NCBI GenBank assembly: GCA_947259435.1
Contig: CAMYMP010000636.1
Coordinates: forward strand, 1-7,030
Length of the DNA: 7,030 nucleotides
Origin: an uncultured Woeseiaceae bacterium
Lineage (GTDB): Bacteria; Pseudomonadota; Gammaproteobacteria; Woeseiales; Woeseiaceae
Direction: 5' to 3'
Below are positions 1 through 5,852 of the stretch, piece after piece; position 1 is the stretch's first letter; every line of letters begins with the position of its first letter. Below the pieces are notes generated by a model. That model saw only the letters and a program-made list of their open reading frames with translations, was not told where the DNA came from and did no database searches. A program made the position numbers and the translations under genes.

Positions 1-42
1 ACCTTCTTTTCGCTGTACCTGTACTTCTACGGCTCCGACTAA
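1..42 (+). CDS. Possible C-terminal end of a truncated gene
   Basis: Reading from base 1, the frame gives 13 codons (TFFSLYLYFYGSD) and then TAA at 40-42. The aromatic and hydrophobic composition would fit the last residues of a membrane or exported protein, but so short a stretch cannot be assigned to a family. The start and nearly all of the gene lie outside the window. It could equally be chance open sequence. Confidence 0.25.
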   Translation, partial: TFFSLYLYFYGSD

Positions 43-79
43 AAAGTTGCTGCAATAAGGCCATGAAATAACTGCATTA

Positions 80-95
80 GTGCCAGGTCCGACAC
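80..95. repeat. Possible remnant of a dispersed GTGCC...GACAC motif
   Basis: The 16-mer GTGCCAGGTCCGACAC is an imperfect inverted repeat: its GTG and CAC ends pair, the centre pairs partly. A related CCAGGTGTG string follows at about 142-150. From memory, similar GGTGTCxGxxC elements recur in intergenic DNA of many Gammaproteobacteria, often linked with REP-associated tyrosine transposases. No transposase is visible here, and a single copy in one window cannot prove a repeat family. Confidence 0.25.
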
Positions 96-168
96 CCCAC
101 CCCCGCAAGTGAGAAGGAATTTTCGTTATCAGGTACAAAGTCCAGGTGTGTCATTGAGGTTCAATGGA

Positions 169-196
169 AAGACGGCCGTGGCAACACGGCCGTCTT
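169..196 (-). terminator. Strong hairpin downstream of the HAF-like gene
   Basis: AAGACGGCCGTG (169-180) and CACGGCCGTCTT (185-196) are perfect reverse complements, giving a 12-bp GC-rich stem with a 4-base loop. It begins 36 bases past the stop codon of the - strand gene ending at 233. On the - strand the stem ends in CTTT followed by CCATTGA, so there is only a short T run. It is most likely an intrinsic terminator or 3'-end stabiliser for that gene. Its near symmetry means it could also act on + strand transcripts coming from the left. Confidence 0.65.
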
Positions 197-232
197 ACTC
201 AATCTCCCTGGCGCTATTCGTCGACTTCGATT

Positions 233-1231
233 CTACTTAACCGGCGTGGCGATGTAGCCATAGTTATAGGAAACGAGATCGCCAGTTATGGGACTAAAAT
301 AGAAATCTCCACATGAGCCAACGACAACACCATCATTGCGGATCTGTGAGGTAAACATATCGGTGAAAAGTTCGTATTCCGGTCCTGGTGGTGGCGGTAA
401 GTTGGGGTCGCAAGGTTTCTGGTAGACCACCTCGTCATCAGTCAGCGTAATGGCCTCAAATCCAGTGCTATCTGAAAGCGTTGTGACGTAACCCTTGAAC
501 TCAAAGGTATCAGGATCGAGATAAAACCCGGATACCAGCCCGGATTCCGAGATTCCACGAAGCCTGGTTTGACCTGGAAGACTCTGACTGACCTCAACGT
601 ACTTAAAAGATCCATCTGTTTCGCGCAGGTAGCCATAACGACCCGGGACTGAGCCTGGGAATGCCGCATCAGCGTCTAGAGTAACGCTGCCGACGTTCTG
701 GCCTTGCGCGTTGATTGCATGAGCAATGGTCTGCGTAGAGGGAAGAAACTCTTCATAGGTACCGTGTTGCGAGTCATAAATAAAGCCTAACCACTCTTCG
801 AATGCGACTATTTCAAATCCGCTAACCTTGTCATTCGAGTTCACTCCTCTGGCTTGGCAGAAAGAGCCAGCTCCAAAAGAAGGCGGAGCGAACGTTGTGA
901 TGTTGCCTTTCTTATCGCGAATGGCACACATGCCATCGACGTCCCCTACCATCACGCCGGAATTACTGATTTCCAACACGCCAAACTCATTACTAATCGT
1001 TGTATACGTCCCGCGCTTCATGTCGTACATGAAACTGAATCCGATTACACCATCATCAGCGTTACCAACGACCTTCCCGGCATTATTGATGCCAAACGCG
1101 TTGGTAAATACAGATTCAGGAAAATTAACCACCTCAAAATCATATTCGGCATTTGCTGGTGACGAATAAATCATCAGCATCGGCAATGCCAACGCGACAT
1201 ACCTCGAAAACTTTGTAATTAGTCTCTTCAT
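233..1231 (-). CDS. Exported HAF-type repeat protein
   Basis: A 332-residue protein of unknown function. It opens with a clear Sec signal peptide: basic start MKRLITKF, hydrophobic core around residues 11-22, and probable cleavage after ANA at residue 28. The mature part carries six spaced copies of a motif close to A-x-x-I-N-x-x-G-x-V-V-G, at about residues 45-56, 86-96, 127-138, 170-181, 224-235 and 294-305, with aromatic-rich strands between them. This resembles the HAF family of extracellular repeat proteins, which probably form beta-propeller-like folds. A proline-rich patch (PPPPGP) lies near 278-283, and Cys residues near 274 and 307 could form a disulfide. I chose the ATG at 1231 over the upstream in-frame start at 1267 because AAGGAGG sits 6 bases ahead of it and the signal peptide then begins correctly. 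No sorting signal is visible at the C-terminus. The gene stands alone and is more AT-rich than cca or slt, which hints at separate ancestry. Confidence 0.8.
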   Translation of the reverse strand: MKRLITKFSRYVALALPMLMIYSSPANAEYDFEVVNFPESVFTNAFGINNAGKVVGNADDGVIGFSFMYDMKRGTYTTISNEFGVLEISNSGVMVGDVDGMCAIRDKKGNITTFAPPSFGAGSFCQARGVNSNDKVSGFEIVAFEEWLGFIYDSQHGTYEEFLPSTQTIAHAINAQGQNVGSVTLDADAAFPGSVPGRYGYLRETDGSFKYVEVSQSLPGQTRLRGISESGLVSGFYLDPDTFEFKGYVTTLSDSTGFEAITLTDDEVVYQKPCDPNLPPPPGPEYELFTDMFTSQIRNDGVVVGSCGDFYFSPITGDLVSYNYGYIATPVK

Positions 1232-1237
1232 TTCTGG

Positions 1238-1245
1238 CCTCCTTA
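1238..1245 (-). promoter_or_regulatory. Shine-Dalgarno site that sets the HAF-like gene start
   Basis: On the - strand the bases read TAAGGAGG, a near-perfect anti-16S match, ending 6 bases before the ATG at 1231-1229. This decides the start codon: the longer reading frame from 1267 would place the site inside coding sequence and put twelve extra residues before the signal peptide. Confidence 0.85.
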
Positions 1246-1281
1246 CGGCTGGTAGTTTCAGCTGCATAGCACGCCCTCGTT

Positions 1282-1308
1282 GTTGTTGATGTTCGTTAAA
1301 TCAACAAC
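1282..1308. promoter_or_regulatory. Perfect 9-bp inverted repeat upstream of the HAF-like gene
   Basis: GTTGTTGAT (1282-1290) and ATCAACAAC (1300-1308) are exact reverse complements separated by GTTCGTTAA. The element lies about 50-77 bases ahead of the HAF-like start codon. This is where an operator for a dimeric regulator, or a hairpin in the 5' leader, would be expected. The AT-rich spacer (TTAACGAAC on the - strand) could overlap a promoter. The regulator, if any, is unknown. Confidence 0.45.
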
Positions 1309-1469
1309 CCGGCGGTATTCGGGACCAGAGAGGAGTCGTACGCGGCTTCTCGGAGGAAGCGAGGACCGACGGTTTTGCGGCCCTAGTTTTGGCTAGGTCT
1401 GCCCTTGTCGGACGTAACTAGACTTTATGCCCTTAAAGGGAAATCACGTCAATTCTGGAATTTACGTAC

Positions 1470-1550
1470 CGGCCGCTTTGGGTCAGTAGCGGCCGTCTAC
1501 GCTCGCTCAATCCTGGCGTCTGAGCGGCTGGTTCGGGGTGGATAGCAGAG
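1470..1550. repeat. REP-like palindromic element with a diverged second copy
   Basis: CGGCCGCT (1470-1477) and AGCGGCCG (1488-1495) form a perfect 8-bp stem around TTTGGGTCAGT-type loop sequence. About 55 bases on, GGCTGGTTCGGGGTGGATAGCAG (from about 1526) repeats the same layout imperfectly: GGC, then a GGGT core, then TAGC. I recall intergenic palindromes with a CTTTGGGTC core between GC-rich arms as common in environmental gammaproteobacterial DNA, so this may be a small cluster of such units. That link is recollection, not a search result. Confidence 0.4.
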
Positions 1551-1568
1551 CTGACGAGCGGCGAGTTC

Positions 1569-1584
1569 TGGCCGGCGGCGGCCA
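1569..1584 (-). terminator. Weak terminator-like hairpin after cca
   Basis: TGGCCG (1569-1574) and CGGCCA (1579-1584) pair perfectly around a 4-base loop, 30 bases past the cca stop codon. There is no T run after it on the - strand, so intrinsic termination is doubtful. It could simply pause polymerase or protect the 3' end. Confidence 0.3.
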
Positions 1585-1613
1585 TTTCCGAAAACTTTAG
1601 TGACCAAACAGCA

Positions 1614-2807
1614 CTACTGCTTTTTTCGTGCTTGCCCCACGGCCTGCACGCGAGCCGCTCTTATGGCTTGCGCAATCTTTGCGTCGTCACTGTTGCCGGC
1701 GATGCTGCCAGCATCCACAGCTGACGCCGCGGCCAGAGCGGTTCGCAGGAGTGCGGACTGAGCGTAGTCACGGTTCTCCAGGCCCAATCGGCCCCGCCCG
1801 TCAGCCTCGCAGGCAAGAAGGAACTGTTCGAATCGCTCCGGTCGGCGAAAAGCATCGGTCTTCTCGAGGACCTTGACTATCGTGCTGTCTTTCAACTCGA
1901 AGGCCCGGTGACAATGCGTGTGATACTCGGCGACGATCACCGCGAGGTCGCGGCACGCCCGGGGTATCGGCAGGCGCTCTGCCATCTTCCTGATCAACTT
2001 GTTACCACGCTGTTCATGTCCCGGATGGGAAGGCAGATCGGCGTGTACGAGCGCCGCAAACCGTACCTCGATGTCCGCGCTGAGTATTTCGGACTGTTCG
2101 ATGACCATCATGGTGTGCAGGCCGGTGTCTATTTCGGGATGCCACCTTTGGGGTTGCGGGACGCCGAATAGTGCATCAACCTCGGGGAAAACGACCTTCA
2201 GAGTGCCACACCCGCGTAGCGCCTCGAAGTAGAGATGCGGATTCGGCCCGGCCAGCGCCGTCTCGGTCTCTTTCCACACACGGTCGGGCACGAGCGCATC
2301 GGCCTCGCCGTTTGCGACCATTTGCCGCATCAGATCCCGAGTCTCCGGCGCAATTCGAAAACCGAGGTCCGCAAAGCGCGCCGCAAATCTGGCGGCGCGG
2401 AGTATGCGCACGGGATCCTCGACGAAGGCATCCGAGACGTGTCGAATCAGGCGTTTCTCGAGATCCTGCAGGCCGCCGAATGGATCGATCAGCTTGCCGT
2501 CAGGATCACGGGCCAGGGCATTGATCGTCAGATCACGCCGGCTCAGGTCGTCCTCGATCGTCACGTCTGTCGACGTGTCGAAAGCAAAACCGTGATAGCC
2601 GGCAGCGGTCTTGCGCTCGGTTCGCGCAAGCGCATATTCCTCACCCGTCTCCGGATGAAGAAACACCGGGAAGTCTTTGCCGACTTGTTTATAACCATCG
2701 TTGACAAGATCGTCAGGGGACGCGCCCACGACGCACCAGTCCCGCTCTTTTACTGGCAGGCCAAGCTGCTCGTCACGAACAGCACCACCGACGAGGTACA
2801 CTTGCAT
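1614..2807 (-). CDS. cca: CCA-adding tRNA nucleotidyltransferase
   Basis: This enzyme adds or repairs the 3'-terminal CCA of tRNA from CTP and ATP in the cytoplasm. The 397 residues align almost end to end with E. coli Cca (about 412). The nucleotidyltransferase core shows GGAVRD (7-12), the metal-binding pair E21-x-D23, an EYALARTERK stretch (about 57-66), RRDLTINAL (90-98) and EDPVRILRAARFAARF (130-145). The tRNA-binding middle has ERVWKETE-like DRVWKETE and WHPEIDTG. Two oddities are visible. The first catalytic carboxylate is Glu where E. coli has Asp, a mild change. In the HD region the E. coli His-Asp pair at 255-256 is His-Ala, followed by a loop about nine residues shorter, so the 2',3'-cyclic phosphodiesterase/phosphatase side activity is probably lost. 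I chose the ATG at 2807 rather than the TTG directly before it because it gives the family-typical start MQVYLVGG. No clear Shine-Dalgarno precedes it. The next gene starts divergently 28 bp away. Confidence 0.95.
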   Translation of the reverse strand: MQVYLVGGAVRDEQLGLPVKERDWCVVGASPDDLVNDGYKQVGKDFPVFLHPETGEEYALARTERKTAAGYHGFAFDTSTDVTIEDDLSRRDLTINALARDPDGKLIDPFGGLQDLEKRLIRHVSDAFVEDPVRILRAARFAARFADLGFRIAPETRDLMRQMVANGEADALVPDRVWKETETALAGPNPHLYFEALRGCGTLKVVFPEVDALFGVPQPQRWHPEIDTGLHTMMVIEQSEILSADIEVRFAALVHADLPSHPGHEQRGNKLIRKMAERLPIPRACRDLAVIVAEYHTHCHRAFELKDSTIVKVLEKTDAFRRPERFEQFLLACEADGRGRLGLENRDYAQSALLRTALAAASAVDAGSIAGNSDDAKIAQAIRAARVQAVGQARKKQ

Positions 2808-2835
2808 CAAGCGATTCTAGCATTGAGGGGCAGCA

Positions 2836-3864
2836 ATGATTCCGATGTTCGATGGCGGGCTGCTCCGCGCTGTTGTCGTTGTTGTCATTCTTGTTTGCCT
2901 GCCGGGCTGTTATTACATGCAGGCTGTGCGCGGCCAGCTCGACGTGATGAGCAAGCGCGAGCCCATCGATGATGTCATCGCTTCAAGCGATACACCGGCA
3001 GACCTGGCCGAGCGACTGCAACTCGTTAAGGACGTCCGGCAATTCTCAATTGACGAGCTCAAACTTCCGGACAACGATAGTTACCGCAGCTATGCGGACA
3101 TTGAGCGCGACTACGTCGTCTGGAATGTCATAGCCGCACCCGAGTTCTCGATGGAGCCCACGCAGTGGTGTTTTCCGGTAGCGGGCTGCGTGAATTATCG
3201 AGGATATTTTGCGGAAGATGCTGCGCGGCGCGAGGCGACGAGACTTCAGGAACGAGGTTTTGACGTTGCGGTTGGCGGTGTGACGGCGTACTCGACGCTT
3301 GGAAGATTCAGCGACCCGATACTCAATACAATGATGCGTTGGGAGGACGTTGACCTTGTTGCGGTGCTTTTCCACGAGTTGGCGCATCAGGAGTTCTATG
3401 TCAAGGGTGACTCAGGATTCAACGAGTCTTTCGCCAGCGCGGTCGAGGAATTCGGCATTCAGCGCTGGCTCGAGAGTCGCGGCAGAATTGACGAACTCGC
3501 CGCCTACCAGGATGGACGTGAACTTGGCCAGCGGCTCATGCAGCTCGTCGAACTCGCGCGCGACGATCTCGCGAAGACCTATGCGCTGGACATTGAGGTG
3601 GAAGCGATGCGTACCCGGAAACAGGAGCGACTCGATCGACTGACGGCAGCGTTGAATCTCGAGCTGGAGGCATCGGGCCGTGAAACGCCGGACTGGCTAA
3701 ACAACGATCTCAATAACGCACGTCTCGCCTCGATGATTCTGTACGACGGCCGATTACCCGAATTTCGAACGCTCTTTCGAGCGTGTGAGGACGATTTTGA
3801 GTGCTTCTATGCCGCGGCGCGTGATCTCGCTAAAAGCGGTCGGGGGGCTGCTCAGCGGAAGTAA
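2836..3864 (+). CDS. Predicted zinc aminopeptidase lipoprotein (COG4324-type)
   Basis: A 342-residue putative metalloprotease. Residues 1-25 are a lipoprotein signal: a valine-rich core (about 12-20), then lipobox L-P-G-C with Cys25 as the lipidated residue. Tyr at +2 does not signal inner-membrane retention, so outer-membrane anchoring facing the periplasm is likely. The body matches my knowledge of the COG4324 predicted aminopeptidase family (Aminopep, formerly a DUF): LPDNDSYRSYADI (77-89), QWCFPVAGCVNYRGYF (110-125), GGVTAYSTLG (147-156), the zinc motif HELAH (180-184) and FNESFA (195-200), whose Glu197 is the likely third ligand of a gluzincin site. The charged 240-280 stretch looks helical. 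The start at 2836 has GAGGGG five bases upstream. The substrate is unknown; the name aminopeptidase is a family prediction. Its 3' end converges on slt, overlapping whichever slt stop is real. Confidence 0.85.
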   Translation: MIPMFDGGLLRAVVVVVILVCLPGCYYMQAVRGQLDVMSKREPIDDVIASSDTPADLAERLQLVKDVRQFSIDELKLPDNDSYRSYADIERDYVVWNVIAAPEFSMEPTQWCFPVAGCVNYRGYFAEDAARREATRLQERGFDVAVGGVTAYSTLGRFSDPILNTMMRWEDVDLVAVLFHELAHQEFYVKGDSGFNESFASAVEEFGIQRWLESRGRIDELAAYQDGRELGQRLMQLVELARDDLAKTYALDIEVEAMRTRKQERLDRLTAALNLELEASGRETPDWLNNDLNNARLASMILYDGRLPEFRTLFRACEDDFECFYAAARDLAKSGRGAAQRK

Positions 3865-5151
3865 AGCGCAGCGACAAAATCGCCAGGAGCGATTTTGGAC
3901 GCACGCAGTGCGCCCACAGGGTCGGCAACAGGATGTTGCTTCACCGGTCATTCGCCAGTGAAAGATCGTATCTGCTGCCAACACACGACGCACGTAGGCA
4001 CGCGTTTCATTGAACGGAATGTTCTCGATCCAGATGCGTGCGTCGATGCTTCCCTTGTCGGGAAGCCAGGCATCGACACGGTGCGGACCCGCATTGTAGG
4101 CAGCTGTCGCAAGGACCTGATTGCCGCCGTAACGTTCGGCCATCTGGCCAAGGTACGTCGTGCCAAGTCGAATATTGCTGTCCGGGTCGGTCAGCGTGTC
4201 GAGACCGGAATAGGGCAGCTGTAGATCCTCTGCTACGTCCCGCCCGGTTGCCGGCATCAGCTGCATCAGGCCGATCGCTCCGGCACTCGAGCGCACGTCA
4301 CGCATGAACAGGCTCTCGCTGCGCGCAACGCCGTAGGCCCAGGTCGGCGAAATACTCGCGTCCTCGGCATAGCGCTGGAATGTACTGTCATACGGCAGCG
4401 GGTAGCGCAGCGACAGGTCATCGTATTCGCCGACACTCGCCGCGGCTGCGATCGCGCGAGAATGCCAGCCCCAGCGATGGGCGAGGATCGCGGCCTGCAT
4501 CTTCTCGTCAGGTCCGACATGGCGGATAACAGCATCCCATTCTGATCTGCCGCGGCCGTCGAGTCCTACAAGAAACAGCTCGCGTGCGCGTACGAGTTCT
4601 GGCCGCGCCTCAAGCTTTGTGATGGTCTGCTCGTCGGCAACGAATCGGCTGCTGTCAAACGTATAGGGAAGGCCGAGTTCATCCGCTGCGAGGAAACCGT
4701 AGTAGCTGCGCTCCGCTGCGAGGGCGCGCAAAGCTTCCTCTGCCTCGAGTTTCTTGTCCGTGTGCTGCAATGCGATGCTACGCCAGTACTGCCATTCCTC
4801 TGCGCTGCGCTCTTTTTCCGGCATCGCGCCAATGTCGCTAAGCAGGTTCTTCCAGTTGCGGTCTCGAAGGCTGGTGCGTGCCCGCCAGCGCAGTACTTCG
4901 TCGTTCTGCGCCGCGGCGGGCAGGGCCGTGAGCTGCGCGTAGGCACCCGCTTTGTTATCCCGTGCCAGCCACAGCGCGATATGTCGCGAAGTCCGGTATT
5001 CCTGCTTCGCTGAAAAACGGTTGCCTTTGGAGATACGGCGCCATAGTTTGAGCGCGAGCTCCGGATCGTCGTAAGTCACTCTCTCGATCGCATAGACCAG
5101 CTGCTCGCGAGTTGTACGAAGGACTCCGGGTTTCTTTGTGCCTGGAGCCAC
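3754..5151 (-). CDS. slt: C-terminal part of a frameshifted soluble lytic transglycosylase
   Basis: This frame carries the catalytic end of Slt, which cleaves the MurNAc-GlcNAc bond of peptidoglycan with 1,6-anhydro product formation in the periplasm. Helical-repeat (L domain) sequence runs to about residue 260 of the frame. The SLT domain then shows ARSES with catalytic Glu279 (codon 4317-4315), SSAGAIGLMQLMPATG (288-303), NIRLG (326-330), AYNAGP (351-356) and ENIPFNETRAYVRRVL (376-391). Family resemblance begins at TREQLVYAIERV (about 5112 downward), so the GTG at 5151 is an artefact of the broken frame, not a real start. It continues directly from the piece ending at 5076. Resemblance fades after FHWRMTG (about 3943). 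Beyond that the frame becomes suddenly Cys-rich, six Cys in 26 residues after none before, and runs 111 bases into the opposing aminopeptidase gene. The true 3' end is therefore probably elsewhere. Confidence 0.85.
   Translation of the reverse strand: MAPGTKKPGVLRTTREQLVYAIERVTYDDPELALKLWRRISKGNRFSAKQEYRTSRHIALWLARDNKAGAYAQLTALPAAAQNDEVLRWRARTSLRDRNWKNLLSDIGAMPEKERSAEEWQYWRSIALQHTDKKLEAEEALRALAAERSYYGFLAADELGLPYTFDSSRFVADEQTITKLEARPELVRARELFLVGLDGRGRSEWDAVIRHVGPDEKMQAAILAHRWGWHSRAIAAAASVGEYDDLSLRYPLPYDSTFQRYAEDASISPTWAYGVARSESLFMRDVRSSAGAIGLMQLMPATGRDVAEDLQLPYSGLDTLTDPDSNIRLGTTYLGQMAERYGGNQVLATAAYNAGPHRVDAWLPDKGSIDARIWIENIPFNETRAYVRRVLAADTIFHWRMTGEATSCCRPCGRTACVQNRSWRFCRCALLPLSSPPTAFSEITRRGIEALKIVLTRSKERSKFG
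3875..3897. terminator. Bidirectional terminator-like hairpin between convergent genes
   Basis: CAAAATCGC (3875-3883) and GCGATTTTG (3889-3897) form a perfect 9-bp stem with loop CAGGA, 10 bases after the aminopeptidase stop. The A tract on one arm and T tract on the other give the symmetric form expected of a terminator serving two converging transcripts. The stem has only four GC pairs and no T run beyond it, so strength is uncertain. If slt really extends to 3852 or 3830, the hairpin lies within its last codons. Confidence 0.5.
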
Positions 5152-5831
5152 TGGCCGGCAATGTCGATATGCCGTTGATCGATCGATTTGCCGAGCCAGC
5201 GAGCCATTGAAAATTCTCGTGCATCGATCGCGAGTTCAAATCGTTCGATGTAATGGGTAACTTCGAGTTGTTCCTGATTCACCAGAAGTTCGAAAACAGG
5301 ATCACATTCGTCGACCTGGCTTTCACCCACTTTCCACAGATCGACAGCGCGATTGACGATGCGCGGTCCGCGCCCTGCGTCAATCTCGGCACGTAAAGCA
5401 ATGCAGTCGAGTTTGGCAATTTCGAGGCCCTGGTAGAACTGTTGGTAAATGCTCAGGTAAGTGGCGAGGTCCCCGGTCCTGGCAAGGTGTAGCGCGTATC
5501 GATAGCGCAAATCGCGAGCCGGCTTCAGGACGCCATACTGCTCGAGGAAAGCATCTATCTCGGCGTGGTCGGCCTTGTCGAGATTTGCGCGAAACCAGGC
5601 CGCGCGCAGGTCCGGCCAGAGCACGTAGCTTTGCAGCAGCAGCTGTCGTTCAGCGGGGAGCGCATCAACCGCGGCCCAGCTGCCGCGCTCGACGGACCGA
5701 TAAACGCTGAGAAAGATCTTGCGCTGCTGCTCGGTGGGGGTGGCGTGCACCGCTGGCGCCAAGAAGACGCCGCAGAGGAGCGCAAAAACGCTGCTTTGAA
5801 GATACTGCGCTGCGAATCGGACCGGGTGCAT
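5076..5831 (-). CDS. slt: N-terminal part of a frameshifted soluble lytic transglycosylase
   Basis: A 251-codon frame holding the export signal and first half of the helical U-shaped scaffold of Slt. Residues 1-31 are a signal peptide: basic MHPVRF, hydrophobic SSVFALLCGVFLAPA, probable cleavage after AVHA. The mature sequence is alpha-helical and includes family-typical pieces such as VDALPAERQLLLQSYVLWPDL-like sequence (about 55-74), with YALHLARTGD and WLQAQRNPESF further on. The frame stays family-like to NPESFVQ, then reads nonsense and stops at 5076. The missing continuation (TREQLVYAIERV) is in the frame one base back, at about 5112. Joined, the two parts give a protein near the usual 640-residue length. 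The ATG at 5831 fits the signal peptide but has no strong Shine-Dalgarno. The gene follows the DegQ-like gene by 101 bases on the same strand. Confidence 0.85.
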   Translation of the reverse strand: MHPVRFAAQYLQSSVFALLCGVFLAPAVHATPTEQQRKIFLSVYRSVERGSWAAVDALPAERQLLLQSYVLWPDLRAAWFRANLDKADHAEIDAFLEQYGVLKPARDLRYRYALHLARTGDLATYLSIYQQFYQGLEIAKLDCIALRAEIDAGRGPRIVNRAVDLWKVGESQVDECDPVFELLVNQEQLEVTHYIERFELAIDAREFSMARWLGKSIDQRHIDIAGQWLQAQRNPESFVQLASSWSMRSRE

Positions 5832-5852
5832 AAGAAATTCGATGGTAGTTTA

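Larger units (their letters stand above)
1232..1613. other. Non-coding gap between cca and the HAF-like gene
   Basis: This 382-base stretch has no convincing gene. It lies 3' of cca and 5' of the HAF-like gene, so it should hold the terminator of the first and the promoter of the second. Besides the elements listed separately it has several short palindromes: CCTAG/CTAGG at 1382-1397, CCCTT-A-AAGGG at 1430-1440, and GCTTC/GAAGC near 1345-1360. I could not assign a confident -35/-10 pair. Confidence 0.6.

Noticed and set aside
1232..1267. Upstream in-frame start for the HAF-like gene
   Set aside because: It would add twelve residues ahead of a normal signal peptide, and a near-perfect Shine-Dalgarno sits directly before the ATG at 1231.
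2808..2810. TTG start of cca giving a Met-Met N-terminus
   Set aside because: The ATG immediately after it gives the family-typical MQVYLVGG start and numbering that matches E. coli Cca at both active sites.
2235..2972. A 245-codon open frame on the + strand across cca
   Set aside because: It is antisense to the well-conserved cca core and runs into the aminopeptidase gene in another frame. It has no recognisable domain, and its length is explained by the GC-rich codon pattern of cca.
3842..3847. G6 run near the end of the aminopeptidase gene as a frameshift site
   Set aside because: The reading frame is coherent through it to a stop a few codons later, and the C-terminal residues are unremarkable, so nothing suggests an error there.
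5076..5151. Programmed ribosomal frameshifting in slt
   Set aside because: The shift is one base back, as for -1 frameshifting, but I see no X-XXY-YYZ slippery heptamer and no obvious downstream hairpin near 5112. The slt family is not known to use frameshifting.
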